Assembly: GCF_004297405.1 (NCBI RefSeq) | Contig: NZ_SCVC01000006.1 | Coordinates: forward strand, 1 to 64,000 | Direction: 5' to 3' | DNA: 64,000 nucleotides | Origin: Reyranella sp. | GTDB lineage: Bacteria; Pseudomonadota; Alphaproteobacteria; Reyranellales; Reyranellaceae | Translations under genes and position numbers: made by a program | Shown here: piece after piece, positions 44,663 to 55,781 of the stretch | Position numbering within the stretch: the stretch's first letter is position 1 | Layout of the letters: every line of letters starts with the position of its first letter | Notes under the pieces: generated by a model | Database searches by the model: none | The model's input: only the letters and a program-made list of their open reading frames with translations | What the model was told of the DNA's origin: nothing

Positions 44663-45208
44663 ATGACTGCTGCACGGCCGACCGATCGCCTGTTCTTCGC
44701 CGTCCTGCCTGATCCCGCGACGGCGGTGCGCATCGCGACGCTGGGCGAAACCTTGCGCAAGGAGCATGGGCTTGGTGGCAAGCCGATCCTGCCGCAGCAT
44801 CTGCACATCACCCTGTGGCATGTCGGCGATGCCTTCTGGCCGCCGTCGAACGAGCTGATCGCCAAGCTCGTGCGTCGCGCCGCCTATGTCGAGATGCCGT
44901 CGTTCCGCATCGCCTTCGATCACGCCATGAGCTTCAGCAACGGCGCGTTCGTGCTGGGCGGCGAGGATGGCATTTCCGGCCTCGAAATGCTGCACGCCCG
45001 CTTACGTGCCGTGCTGACGATTCCCGGTCTTCGCCGTCCCGTCGGCGTCTCGGGATTCACGCCGCACATGACCTTGCTGCGGGACCAGAAGCATGTGCCG
45101 CTGCAGCCCATCAACGAGATCGTGTGGACGGCACGCAAGTTCGTGCTCGTGCACAGCCTGTTGGGCCGCACCACGCACCGTCATTTGGCGCATCTGCCGC
45201 TCGCCTGA
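44663..45208 (+). CDS. 2'-5' RNA ligase family (2H phosphoesterase) protein, copy 1
   Basis: A 181-residue 2H-superfamily protein (ThpR-like) with both active-site motifs intact: HLHITLWHVGD (residues ~45-55) and TPHMTLLRD (~135-143). Such enzymes act on 2',3'-cyclic phosphates, often reported as RNA 2'-5' ligases or cyclic phosphodiesterases. A paralogue of similar length follows after 78 bp on the same strand. A possible SOS box lies upstream. Confidence 0.85.
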   Translation: MTAARPTDRLFFAVLPDPATAVRIATLGETLRKEHGLGGKPILPQHLHITLWHVGDAFWPPSNELIAKLVRRAAYVEMPSFRIAFDHAMSFSNGAFVLGGEDGISGLEMLHARLRAVLTIPGLRRPVGVSGFTPHMTLLRDQKHVPLQPINEIVWTARKFVLVHSLLGRTTHRHLAHLPLA

Positions 45209-45286
45209 ATCCTGCGGGTATCGATCCCCGCAAAAACTTCCCGCCAGAAAAAATTAGTTCGTCTTTCCGGAACAAGGAGAGAGCGT

Positions 45287-45850
45287 ATGCGTAATGCGCA
45301 CATGCCCCTATGGTTCTTTGGCCTCTGTCTGTCTGCAGAGGCACAGCAGCGTACCGTCACACTGTTCGATCGCCTGTGTGAGGATTGGCTGTTCGACACG
45401 CAGCCTGCACCCATCACCCGCCGCCTGCACGTCACACTCTTTCCCCTCGGCTCGTTCGTCGATGCGCCGCCGGGTGCGGTCGCCGATGCGTGCGCCGCTG
45501 CCGGCTCGATCGGCGGGGCGGCCTTCGACGTGTCGTTCGACCGCGCCGTCAACCGGCGTGGCACGCAGATCGCGCTGACGGCCGACAAGCCGTGCAACGC
45601 GCTGTTCTCGTTCCAGCAGAAACTGTGCGCCGCGCTGCGCCACGTCGGCATGCGCGCCGTCAGGGGCTGGACGTTCGATCCGCACGTGACGCTGCGCCAT
45701 CGCGAGAACATTCTCGTCGATCAGCCGGTGCAGCCGGTATCGTGGCGCGTCGACGAGTTCGTCCTGATCGAAAGCCTGCAGGGCAGGACGATCCACAATC
45801 ACCGGCGCACGTGGTCGCTGAACAGCGCCGACCTCACGGTCGCTGCGTAG
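45287..45850 (+). CDS. 2'-5' RNA ligase family (2H phosphoesterase) protein, copy 2
   Basis: A 187-residue tandem relative: RLHVTLFPLGSF and DPHVTLRHRE give both H-x-T motifs. The N-terminus (LWFFGLCLSAEAQQRTVTLF) looks like the family core rather than a signal. Only moderately similar to copy 1, so the pair is an old duplication and may have different substrates. ATG with AAGGAG upstream. Confidence 0.85.
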   Translation: MRNAHMPLWFFGLCLSAEAQQRTVTLFDRLCEDWLFDTQPAPITRRLHVTLFPLGSFVDAPPGAVADACAAAGSIGGAAFDVSFDRAVNRRGTQIALTADKPCNALFSFQQKLCAALRHVGMRAVRGWTFDPHVTLRHRENILVDQPVQPVSWRVDEFVLIESLQGRTIHNHRRTWSLNSADLTVAA

Positions 45851-45856
45851 GTTTCT

Positions 45857-46030
45857 TCAGCCAACCGGAACGGTTTCGACCGACGCTTTCTCGTAGCGGC
45901 CGCGATGGCCGCAGAAGAGGCACGTCGCCTCGAACGGCTCGGGCAGCTTCTCGACAGGCTGCCCGGTCGACGTCGTCACGCCGAACTTCTCGCCGCACTT
46001 CTGGCAGGAAACAAAGGAAGCGGTCTGCAT
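45857..46030 (-). CDS. Small zinc-ribbon protein
   Basis: A 57-residue protein with two CxxC pairs (SCQKCGEKF and TCLFCGHRG) that should bind one zinc ion. It begins MQTASFVSCQKCGEKFGV. Partner unknown; such ribbons often regulate or stabilise complexes. It begins 24 bp after the second kinase stop, on the same strand, so it could be co-transcribed. Confidence 0.6.
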   Translation of the reverse strand: MQTASFVSCQKCGEKFGVTTSTGQPVEKLPEPFEATCLFCGHRGRYEKASVETVPVG

Positions 46031-46053
46031 GAGTGCAGGATAGCGCACACAGC

Positions 46054-48261
<2,208 letters not shown>

Positions 48262-48466
48262 GGACGCACGCCTCCGGAGAGCGCGCATGCGCCCAAAGGT
48301 CGGACAAGACGCCTAGTCGACCTCAGGGTGAGACCCGCATGGCCCGGAGTCGAGTGGCCAACCTAGGGCCAAGGGCCGGCCGCGAGCTGGCCAGACATCA
48401 CGCCTCCCTGGCAGCCGGCCCGGCGCTCCACAGCCTGATCGACCGGTTTCGGCTAAGGTGCCGCGC

Positions 48467-49168
48467 ATGAAACCGTATGTTCTTTGCCACATGGTGTGCA
48501 GCGTCGATGGACGCATCTGGGGAAGCCGGTGGCGGCCGAAGGCCAATATCGTGCCCAACCTGTTCGAGCGTCTGCACGATCAGATGGGCGGCGGCTCGTG
48601 GCTGTGCGGCCGCGTCACGGCGCAGGAATTCGCCAAGGGCACGGAGCCGCACTATCCGCCGACCGACCAGGTGTTTCCGCGCGAGAACTGGTTCGCGCAG
48701 CGCGAAGCGAAGGCGTGGGGCATCTTCCTCGACGGCAAGGGCAAGGCGGTGTGGGCGCGCAAGGATATCGGCGGCGACCCCATTCTCGCGATCCTGACGG
48801 AAGCGGTGCCCGACCGGCATTTGGCGGGGCTGCGCGCCGACGGCGTGTCCTACATCTTCGCCGGCAAGAGCGAGATTGATCTCGCCGCCGCGCTCGAAAC
48901 GCTCAATCGCGAACTCGGCATCGAGCGCATCATGCTGGAGGGCGGCGGCGGGGCGAACGGTGCGCTGCTACGCGCCGGGTTGATCGACGAGTTGAGTCTC
49001 GTGATCTGCCCGGTGATCGACGGCAGCACAGGCGGGCCGATCGTGTTCAATTCGGGCGATGTCGATCTGGGGCCCGCGCCGATCGAAAGCATGACGCTCG
49101 TGAGCCACGAAGTGCTGGAGGGCGGCACGATGTGGCTGCGGTACAGGCTCGGCGCGACGGCTTCGTAA
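48467..49168 (+). CDS. RibD C-terminal / dihydrofolate reductase-fold reductase
   Basis: A 233-residue NADPH-dependent reductase of the RibD-C (pyrimidine reductase) family: VLCHMVCSVDGRIWG, GGSWLCGRVTAQEF, and IMLEGGGGANGALLRAGLIDEL with the nucleotide-binding glycines. Stand-alone members reduce pterin- or pyrimidine-like substrates; the true substrate is unknown and no other riboflavin gene is adjacent. The ATG with AAGGTG is preferred to a GTG three codons earlier. Confidence 0.82.
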   Translation: MKPYVLCHMVCSVDGRIWGSRWRPKANIVPNLFERLHDQMGGGSWLCGRVTAQEFAKGTEPHYPPTDQVFPRENWFAQREAKAWGIFLDGKGKAVWARKDIGGDPILAILTEAVPDRHLAGLRADGVSYIFAGKSEIDLAAALETLNRELGIERIMLEGGGGANGALLRAGLIDELSLVICPVIDGSTGGPIVFNSGDVDLGPAPIESMTLVSHEVLEGGTMWLRYRLGATAS

Positions 49169-49172
49169 CGCC

Positions 49173-49230
49173 GGGGGCGCGCCAGTCCACTGGCGCGATT
49201 CATGACCGCGCCACTGGAGTGGCGCGCCCC
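49173..49230. repeat. Intergenic dyad repeat, family A
   Basis: GGGGGCGCGCCAGTCCACTG GCGCG, ATTCATGA, CCGCGCCACTGGAGTGGCGC GCCCC, between convergent genes. The second half has the inner stem CCACTGGAGTGG, a swap of GTCCAC by compensating changes. Confidence 0.9.
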
Positions 49231-49235
49231 AGCAG

Positions 49236-49712
49236 CTACTCCGCGGCCTTCTGGTCGAGGAAGGCGAGGGTGCCGTCGCTGCGTTCGCCCTTGAGGTAGC
49301 GGAAGGTGCCGGCGCCAGTGGCGATCAGGTCGCCGCTCTGGTCGTAGATCTCGGTTTCGGCGGCGAAGGTGCTCTGGCTGGTCGAGGGACGCCAGGCGCC
49401 GAAGATCGTGAGTACGTCGCCCTCGCGGGCCGCCTTGATGAACTGCGTCGTGAAAGCCAGCGTTACCGAGAGGCGGCGCGCGGTCGCGGTCTCGTTGAAG
49501 GTGCAGGCGAAGCCGCTCGCGGAATCCAGCAGCGTCATCAGAACGCCGCCATGCAGCAAGCCGTTGGCGTTGCATAGTTCCGGCCGCACCTTGAGGCGCA
49601 TCTCGACGAAGCCGGCGCACCACGCCACGACTTCATGGCCGATCAGGCCATTGAAGCCGCGGAACTCATAAGGAGCGACCGGCCGAGCGCCGGCCGGTCG
49701 TTGAATTGCCAT
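49236..49712 (-). CDS. PaaI-type hotdog thioesterase
   Basis: A 158-residue hotdog-fold acyl-CoA thioesterase: NANGLLHGGVLMTLLDSASG (family signature with the HGG turn and an acidic catalytic residue), FTTQFIKAAREGDVLT and ATGAGTFRYLKGE. It hydrolyses acyl-CoA, probably of aromatic or fatty acids. It follows the IclR gene by 36 bp on the same strand and may be co-transcribed with it. Confidence 0.85.
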   Translation of the reverse strand: MAIQRPAGARPVAPYEFRGFNGLIGHEVVAWCAGFVEMRLKVRPELCNANGLLHGGVLMTLLDSASGFACTFNETATARRLSVTLAFTTQFIKAAREGDVLTIFGAWRPSTSQSTFAAETEIYDQSGDLIATGAGTFRYLKGERSDGTLAFLDQKAAE

Positions 49713-49748
49713 CTGTAGAAGATCGCGTCTGGAAGGAGAGGGCGCGCC

Positions 49749-50693
49749 TTAGCGACGCGCCATCGCCGACATCGGCGGCCGCATGTGATGGCCGTTGCCG
49801 TTGCTCATTGCCGGACGAACGGCCGGGCCCTGCGGCGAAACCATCGACGGCTGCGCGGCCATGCCGGTGCGGATGTCGCGCGCGATCTTCACCAGGCGCG
49901 GACCCCAGTCGGCTTCGAGACGGTCGCGGCTGATCTGGTAGATCGGCGCCGAGGCGTTGACGGCATAGGCCGCCGTGCCATCGGAGTTGCGGAGCGGAGC
50001 GCCGACGCCACACAGCTCCGGCAGCCACTCACCCCAGGTCACGCAGAAGCCGCGATCCGCCAGCTCCTTGAACGAGCGCTCCAGACCGGTCTTCACCTTG
50101 GTCCAGTCGTCGCGCCAGCGGCGGCGAATGGCGTCGAGCTGCTTGTTGCGGTCGACGTCGGGCAGCGAGAAGAGGTAGGCGCGGCCCATCGCCGTGCTCG
50201 CCATCGGCACGCGCGTGCCGACATCGTGGGTGATCGCCACCACGGACGGACCGCGGCAGGCTTCGAGGTAGATCATCGAGTGACGGTCGCGGCCGCCCAG
50301 CGCCGTCGAGGCGTTGAGGGCATGGGCGAGCTGCTCGAGCGGCGCGCGCGAGGCGCGGCGGACGTCCATGCTCGAAATCGCGGCGTAGCCCAGCGCCAGG
50401 ACGGAGGCGCCCAGCTCGTACTTGCGGAAGCGGCGGATGTAGTTGAGGTAGCCCAACTCGGTCAGCGTGTGGGTCAGGCGGGCAACGGTCGGCTTCGGCA
50501 GGCCGGTGCGGTGGGCGATCTCCTGGTTGCCCAGCATGCCTTCACCGGCATGGAAGGCGCGGAGGATGTCCAGGCCGCGGGCGAGCGCGGTAACGAACTG
50601 ACGGTCCTTGGAGCTGGATCCCTCGGCCAGGCCGTTCTCAATGGAGCTTTCGAAGGCTGCAGTGCGTGTGACGAGATGGCTGACGTTGCCCAT
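49749..50693 (-). CDS. IclR-family regulator
   Basis: A 314-residue IclR protein. Helix-turn-helix at about 35-95 (FVTALARGLDILRAFHAGEG, EIAHRTGLPKPTVARLTHTL) and a GAF-like effector domain (~110-280; DRHSMIYLEACRG, STAMGRAYLFSL, GVGAPLRNSDGTAAYAVN). The last 30 residues are a Met/Pro/Gly-rich extra tail. Start chosen at the ATG with GAGGAG. Inducer unknown; the adjacent thioesterase is a possible target. Confidence 0.88.
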   Translation of the reverse strand: MGNVSHLVTRTAAFESSIENGLAEGSSSKDRQFVTALARGLDILRAFHAGEGMLGNQEIAHRTGLPKPTVARLTHTLTELGYLNYIRRFRKYELGASVLALGYAAISSMDVRRASRAPLEQLAHALNASTALGGRDRHSMIYLEACRGPSVVAITHDVGTRVPMASTAMGRAYLFSLPDVDRNKQLDAIRRRWRDDWTKVKTGLERSFKELADRGFCVTWGEWLPELCGVGAPLRNSDGTAAYAVNASAPIYQISRDRLEADWGPRLVKIARDIRTGMAAQPSMVSPQGPAVRPAMSNGNGHHMRPPMSAMARR

Positions 50694-50906
50694 GCGTTTA
50701 ACTCCTCGGGTAAATGGCCGTTTATTTCTTTGCGGGGCGGAACGTGCCATCGCGGTGCCGATGTAGCAATCGTGAGACGGCGATTTTGGCGTGCGAACAT
50801 GCAGACCGGCCATGTCCCAAAAGGGGGATTCGCTTATCCAGAGTTGTGAAAGGTCGAAAAAGCGCACGGAATGGGTCATTTTTCGTCGAAATTGGTGACG
50901 CGGCGC

Positions 50907-50938
50907 GCACCTTTCGGTACATCGCTGGCACCTTTCGG
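50907..50938. promoter_or_regulatory. Direct repeat GCACCTTTCGG (2x) between iclR and xseB
   Basis: Two identical 11-bp units start 21 bp apart, two helical turns, in the 321-bp divergent region. This is a natural geometry for a dimeric regulator such as IclR; binding is not shown. The rest of that region has A/T-rich stretches but no gene. Confidence 0.45.
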
Positions 50939-51014
50939 AGCAGGCGACTACGATCCGGCCGTCCCCCGAGCTCCCCGAGTTCCCTCACGCGAGCCCAAAA
51001 AATGAGAGGCGAAA

Positions 51015-51269
51015 TTGGCTAAAGAACCCTCGCTGCCCAAGGATATTGCCGCGCTCTCGTTCGAGGATGCGCTCAAGGAACTGGAGGGCATCGTCCAGCA
51101 GCTCGAGCGTGGCCAGGTGAAGCTCGACGAGGCGATTTCGGCCTACGAACGGGGCGCGCTGCTCAAGCGCCACTGCGAACAGCGGCTGGCCGAGGCCAAG
51201 ATGAAGGTCGAGAAGATCGTCTTCGCCGCCGACGGGTCGGTTGCCACGCAGCCCGCCGATCTCGGCTGA
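51015..51269 (+). CDS. xseB: Exodeoxyribonuclease VII small subunit
   Basis: An 84-residue subunit of exonuclease VII, a single-strand DNA nuclease in the cytoplasm. LSFEDALKELEGIVQQLERGQ and DEAISAYERGALLKRHCEQRL are its diagnostic helices. Starts with TTG after GAGAGG; no better start exists at the family length. Followed after 11 bp by ispA in the usual alphaproteobacterial order xseB-ispA-dxs. Confidence 0.95.
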   Translation: MAKEPSLPKDIAALSFEDALKELEGIVQQLERGQVKLDEAISAYERGALLKRHCEQRLAEAKMKVEKIVFAADGSVATQPADLG

Positions 51270-51280
51270 GCGCTGCGTCC

Positions 51281-52213
51281 ATGCCCCTGTCATCGTACCG
51301 CCAGTTCGACGCCGCGCTGTCGTTCGCGGCCGAGTCCGTCGAGCGCACCATGGACCGCCTGATGCCCCTCGATCAGGGCGGCGATCCCACCGGCGAAGCG
51401 CGTGTCGTCGAAGCGATGCGCTATTCCAGCCTGGGCGGCGGCAAGCGGCTGCGCGCCTTCTTCGTGCTGGCCTCGTCGACCCTGTTCAAGGTCGGCAAGC
51501 TGCCGGCGCTCCGCACCGCCAGCGCCATCGAATTTCTGCACGCCTATTCGCTGATCCACGACGATCTGCCGGCGATGGACGACGACGATCTGCGCCGCGG
51601 AAAGCCGACGTGCCACAAGCAGTTCGACGAGGCGACGGCGATCCTGGCGGGCGATGCCCTGCAGGCGCTGGCCTTCGAGGTGCTGGCGCATGAGGACACG
51701 CACGGCGATCCGGCGGTGCGCGTCGCCCTGGTGACCGAGCTGGCGCGGGCCTCCGGCGCGCACGGCATGGTAGGCGGCCAGATGCTCGATCTGCTGGCCG
51801 AACAGCGTGCGAAGGAGGGCGGCGAGCCGTTGTCGATCGGCTCTATCACGCGCCTGCAGCGGTTGAAGACCGGTGCGTTGATCTCCTTTTCGTGCGCGGC
51901 GGGTGCAATCCTCGGTAAGGCAAGTGACCATCTGCGCGCGGCACTCTCAGCCTACGCGCACGATCTTGGGCTCGCCTTCCAGATCGTCGACGACCTCCTC
52001 GATGTCGAGGGCGACGCGGCAGAGGTCGGCAAGGCGACGGGCAAGGATGCCGCGGCGGGCAAGGCCACCTTCGTGTCGATTTTGGGCGTGGAGCGGGCGC
52101 GGGCGCAGGCCGGTCTGCTGGCGCGACAGGCAGCCGCGCACCTCGAACCGTTCGGCGGTTCCGCAGACTTGCTAAAACAGGCGGCTAATTTCGTCGTTGC
52201 CCGCCGCACTTGA
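51281..52213 (+). CDS. ispA: Farnesyl/geranyl diphosphate synthase
   Basis: A 310-residue trans-polyprenyl synthase that joins isopentenyl and dimethylallyl diphosphate to geranyl/farnesyl diphosphate. First aspartate-rich motif [18 protein letters not shown], second [13 protein letters not shown], plus [13 protein letters not shown] near the start. Middle gene of the xseB-ispA-dxs set. Chain-length product inferred from gene order. Confidence 0.93.
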   Translation: MPLSSYRQFDAALSFAAESVERTMDRLMPLDQGGDPTGEARVVEAMRYSSLGGGKRLRAFFVLASSTLFKVGKLPALRTASAIEFLHAYSLIHDDLPAMDDDDLRRGKPTCHKQFDEATAILAGDALQALAFEVLAHEDTHGDPAVRVALVTELARASGAHGMVGGQMLDLLAEQRAKEGGEPLSIGSITRLQRLKTGALISFSCAAGAILGKASDHLRAALSAYAHDLGLAFQIVDDLLDVEGDAAEVGKATGKDAAAGKATFVSILGVERARAQAGLLARQAAAHLEPFGGSADLLKQAANFVVARRT

Positions 52214-52254
52214 GACGGGGACGCAAGCCGCCGCGCGGGAGTATAGTAATACGC

Positions 52255-54192
52255 ATGACTGGCCAGAGTACGCCCAAGAGCACGACGCCGCTTCTCGACA
52301 CTGTCGACACGCCCGCCGATATCCGCCGCCTGCGCAGCGAACAGTTGCGCCAGCTTGCCGACGAGTTGCGGCAGGAGACGATCTCCGCCGTCTCCGTCAC
52401 CGGCGGCCATCTCGGCGCCGGGCTGGGTGTCGTCGAACTGACCGTGGCGCTGCACTACGTGTTCGACACGCCGCGCGACCGCGTGATCTGGGACGTCGGC
52501 CATCAGGCCTATCCGCACAAGATCGTCACCGGGCGTCGCAGCCGCATCCGCACCTTGCGCCAGGAAGGCGGCCTCTCCGGGTTCACGCGGCGCAGCGAGA
52601 GCGAATACGATCCGTTTGGCGCGGCGCACTCCTCGACCTCGATCTCGGCCGGGCTCGGCATGGCGGTGGCGCGCGATCTCGCGGGCGGCAACAACAACGT
52701 GGTCGCCGTGATCGGTGACGGTGCGATGAGCGCCGGCATGGCCTACGAGGCGATGAACAATGCCGGTGCGCTGCGCAGCCGGCTGATCGTGGTGCTGAAC
52801 GACAACGACATGTCGATCGCGCCGCCGGTCGGTGCGCTGTCGGGCCATCTCTCGCGCCTGCTCTCGGGCCGGCCCTATGTGACGTTGCGCAATCTCGGCC
52901 GCGGCATCGCCGAGAACCTGCCCAAGCCGCTCGAGCTGGCAGCCAAGCGCGCCGAGGAATTCGCGCGCGGCTTCGTGGCCGGCGGCACCCTGTTCGACGA
53001 GCTGGGCTTCTACTATGTCGGCCCGGTCGACGGTCACAATCTCGACCATCTGCTGCCGGTGCTGAAGAACGCCCGCGACAGCAAGCTCGACAAGCCGATC
53101 CTGGTCCATGTCGTCACCAAGAAGGGCAAGGGCTACGCGCCGGCCGAGGCGAGCGACGACAAGTACCATGGCGTCGTGAAGTTCGACGTCATCACCGGCA
53201 AGCAGTCCAAGCCGGTGGCCAACGCGCCGCAATACACGGCCGTGTTCGCCAAGGCGCTGATCGCCGAGGCCGAGGTCGACAAGAAGATCGTGGCCATCAC
53301 CGCGGCGATGCCGTCGGGCACCGGCCTCGACAAGTTTGCCCAGCGCTTCCCCGAACGCACCTTCGACGTGGCGATCGCCGAACAGCACGGCGTCACCTTC
53401 GCCGCGGGCCTGGCGACGGAAGGCTTCAAGCCGTTCACGACGATCTACTCGACCTTCCTGCAGCGCGGTTACGACCAGGTGGTCCACGACGTGGCGCTGC
53501 AGAAGCTGCCGGTGCGCTTCGCCATCGACCGCGCGGGTCTCGTGGGCGCCGATGGCGCCACGCATGCCGGCGCCTTCGACGTCGCCTATCTCGGCTGCCT
53601 GCCGGAGTTCGTCATCATGGCCGCGGCCGACGAACTCGAACTGATGAACATGGTGGCCACGGCCGCCCAGATCGACGACCGGCCCTCGGCCTTCCGCTAT
53701 CCGCGCGGCGAGGGCGTGGGCGTCGAGCTGCCGGCCAAGGGCACGCCGATGGAGATCGGCAAGGGCCGCGTGCTGAAGGAAGGCACCAAGATCGCCATCC
53801 TGAACTTCGGCGCGCGCCTGCAGGAGTGCCTGGTGGCGGCTGAGGATCTCGGCGCCAAGGGGCTCAGCACCACCGTGGCCGATGCGCGCTTCGCCAAGCC
53901 GCTCGACACCGACCTGATACGCCGCCTTGCGCGCGAGCACGAGGTGCTGATCACCATCGAGGAAGGCTCGGTCGGCGGCTTCTCGAGCTTCGTGCTGAAC
54001 TATCTCGCGACCGCGGGCCTGCTCGACCACGGGCTGAAGGTCCGCCCGATGATCCTGCCCGACCGCTTCATCGACCACGCTTCGCCCGCGAAGCAATACG
54101 ACTGGGCCGGCCTCAACGCCCCGCAGATCGTCGCGACCGCGCTCAAGGCACTCGGTTCGCTGGGGGCGCGCCAGTCCACTGGCGCGTCATGA
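52255..54192 (+). CDS. dxs: 1-deoxy-D-xylulose-5-phosphate synthase
   Basis: A 645-residue thiamine-diphosphate enzyme, the first step of the MEP isoprenoid pathway. Motifs include [39 protein letters not shown] (cofactor loop), [14 protein letters not shown] and [15 protein letters not shown]. The ATG is chosen by family length; the ribosome site is weak. Oddity: the final nine residues (GARQSTGAS) and the stop codon are encoded by an inserted family-A repeat, so the native end of the protein has been replaced. Confidence 0.95.
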   Translation: MTGQSTPKSTTPLLDTVDTPADIRRLRSEQLRQLADELRQETISAVSVTGGHLGAGLGVVELTVALHYVFDTPRDRVIWDVGHQAYPHKIVTGRRSRIRTLRQEGGLSGFTRRSESEYDPFGAAHSSTSISAGLGMAVARDLAGGNNNVVAVIGDGAMSAGMAYEAMNNAGALRSRLIVVLNDNDMSIAPPVGALSGHLSRLLSGRPYVTLRNLGRGIAENLPKPLELAAKRAEEFARGFVAGGTLFDELGFYYVGPVDGHNLDHLLPVLKNARDSKLDKPILVHVVTKKGKGYAPAEASDDKYHGVVKFDVITGKQSKPVANAPQYTAVFAKALIAEAEVDKKIVAITAAMPSGTGLDKFAQRFPERTFDVAIAEQHGVTFAAGLATEGFKPFTTIYSTFLQRGYDQVVHDVALQKLPVRFAIDRAGLVGADGATHAGAFDVAYLGCLPEFVIMAAADELELMNMVATAAQIDDRPSAFRYPRGEGVGVELPAKGTPMEIGKGRVLKEGTKIAILNFGARLQECLVAAEDLGAKGLSTTVADARFAKPLDTDLIRRLAREHEVLITIEEGSVGGFSSFVLNYLATAGLLDHGLKVRPMILPDRFIDHASPAKQYDWAGLNAPQIVATALKALGSLGARQSTGAS

Positions 54193-54220
54193 ACCGCGCC
54201 GCTAGAGCGGCGCGCCCCCA
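54162..54220. repeat. Intergenic dyad repeat, family A, overlapping the dxs 3' end
   Basis: GGGGGCGCGCCAGTCCACTG GCGCG, TCATGA, ACCGCGCCGCTAGAGCGGCG CGCCCCC. The first arm is read as the dxs C-terminus and its TGA lies in the repeat; the second arm's tip (GCCGCTAGAGCGGC) differs from other copies. It separates convergent dxs and the amidase. Confidence 0.9.
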
Positions 54221-54223
54221 GCG

Positions 54224-55630
54224 CTAACGCGGGTCGATCGGCGTCAGCTTCGGCGTGTGGGCTTCGATGATTTCGGCGGCGCCGAGGCAGAGGTCTTCGC
54301 GGAAGCGGCCGGCGACGATCTGGACGCCGACCGGGACGTTACCGACGGCGCCGGTCGGCACGGAGACGCAGGGCAGGCCGAGCACCGGCATCGCCAGCAG
54401 CGAGCGCTGCGCATCCATCATCGCCGTAATGGTCGCTTCATCCTCTTCCTGATCGAGGCCGTTGCGGAACGGCAGCACGTGCGACACCGGCAGCACGACG
54501 ATGGGGAAGCGGTCGAGGAACAGCGACCACTCGCGCATCATGGCCAGCCGCGTGCCGAAGCCATCGAGGATGGCATCGCTGTCCATCTCCGGCGCATAGC
54601 GCAGATGGCCATCGAGGTTGATCTGGCTGGTCTTGTCGCCGAACTGGCGGATCAGCGGCGCGAGCCCACGGCGCTCTTCACCGACGACCAGGCGATGCCA
54701 GAGATCGGCGGCTTCGCCGAGCCGCGGCGGTGGCGTCTCGACGACGGTATAGCCTGCATCGGCTAGAGCGCGGCCGGCAGCGCGGATGCCGTCGCTTACT
54801 TCGGGTGCGGTGTCGCCGAACGGATCCGGCACCAGCGCGACTTGGATCGGTCGCGGCGGGGCGGGGCCTTGCAGCGGTACCGGCACCCAGTTGGGATCGC
54901 GCGGATCGGGCGCGGCCATGGCGAGCAGGCCGAGACGTACATCGGCGACGGTGCGGGCAAGCGGTCCCTGCACGGACATCATCTGCGCCGTGATCGGGCG
55001 CTCGGTCTTGCCCGAAGGATTGTAGGCCGGCACGCGGCCGGGCGTGGGCCGGAGCCCCGCGACGCCGCAGGCATAGGCGGGATAGCGGATCGAGCCGCCG
55101 AAATCGTTGCCATGGCCGATCGCGCCCATGCCGGCGGCGACCGCCGCGGCCGCGCCGCCGCTCGAACCGCCCGGCGTCAGCGCCGCGCTCCACGGATTGC
55201 GCGTCGCGCCATGCAGCGCGTTGTCGGTGAACCAGCGATGCGAGAAGGCGGGCGTGTTGGTGCGGCCGACGATGATTGCGCCGGCGCGGCGCAGGTTGGC
55301 GACGGGCGGGCTGTCCTCGGTCGCGATGACGTCGCGGAAGGCCTCGACGCCGTTGGTCGTCGCGTGGCCCTTCTGGTCGATGTTCACTTTGACGGTGACG
55401 GGCACGCCGTGCAGCGGCCCGAGCGGCTGGCCGCTGCGGCGCTGCGCATCGGCGGTGCGCGCGGCCGTCAGCGATTCGTCGGCCAGGACTTCGACGATGG
55501 CGTTGAGCGTCGGATTGACGGCGGCGATGCGGTCGAGGGTCGAGCGCGTGGCTTCCTCGCTCGAAATCGCGCCGCTGCGAATCCCCCGCGCCAGGTCGAC
55601 CGCCGACCAGCGCCACAGTTCATTGGTCAT
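54224..55630 (-). CDS. Amidase (amidase signature family)
   Basis: A 468-residue amidase with the Ser-cisSer-Lys triad in view: Lys81 (VTVKVNIDQKG), cis-Ser156 in TPGGSSGGAAAAVAAG, nucleophile Ser180 in NDFGGSIRYPA. It hydrolyses carboxamides; substrate unknown. ATG with GGGGAG upstream. It lies between dxs and the peroxiredoxin on the opposite strand, part of the block that interrupts the dxs-tlyA linkage. Confidence 0.9.
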   Translation of the reverse strand: MTNELWRWSAVDLARGIRSGAISSEEATRSTLDRIAAVNPTLNAIVEVLADESLTAARTADAQRRSGQPLGPLHGVPVTVKVNIDQKGHATTNGVEAFRDVIATEDSPPVANLRRAGAIIVGRTNTPAFSHRWFTDNALHGATRNPWSAALTPGGSSGGAAAAVAAGMGAIGHGNDFGGSIRYPAYACGVAGLRPTPGRVPAYNPSGKTERPITAQMMSVQGPLARTVADVRLGLLAMAAPDPRDPNWVPVPLQGPAPPRPIQVALVPDPFGDTAPEVSDGIRAAGRALADAGYTVVETPPPRLGEAADLWHRLVVGEERRGLAPLIRQFGDKTSQINLDGHLRYAPEMDSDAILDGFGTRLAMMREWSLFLDRFPIVVLPVSHVLPFRNGLDQEEDEATITAMMDAQRSLLAMPVLGLPCVSVPTGAVGNVPVGVQIVAGRFREDLCLGAAEIIEAHTPKLTPIDPR

Positions 55631-55660
55631 TGTTTTGTTCTCTCCCCGCCCAAAACAAAA

Positions 55661-55768
55661 CCTCACCCTGAGGAGCCACGCGAAGCGTGGCGTCTCGAAG
55701 GGTGGGCATCAGGCAAGGTGCTCGTGCCCATCCTTCGAGACGGCGCTTCGCGCCTCCTCAGGATGAGG
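55661..55768. repeat. Intergenic dyad repeat, family B (inverted pair)
   Basis: CCTCACCCTGAGGAGC, tip hairpin CACGCGAAGCGTG, GTCTCGAAGGGTGGGC; spacer; then GCCCATCCTTCGAGACG, tip GGCGCTTCGCGCC, TCCTCAGGATGAGG. The two arms are fully self-complementary across the spacer. It lies between the amidase and peroxiredoxin genes. Confidence 0.9.
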
Positions 55769-55781
55769 TGGTACTTCTTCC

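Noticed and set aside
45209..45286. Terminator between the two 2H genes (GCGGG ... CCCGC stem)
   Set aside because: The stem is followed by A residues, not T, on the coding strand, so it does not fit an intrinsic terminator for the upstream gene.
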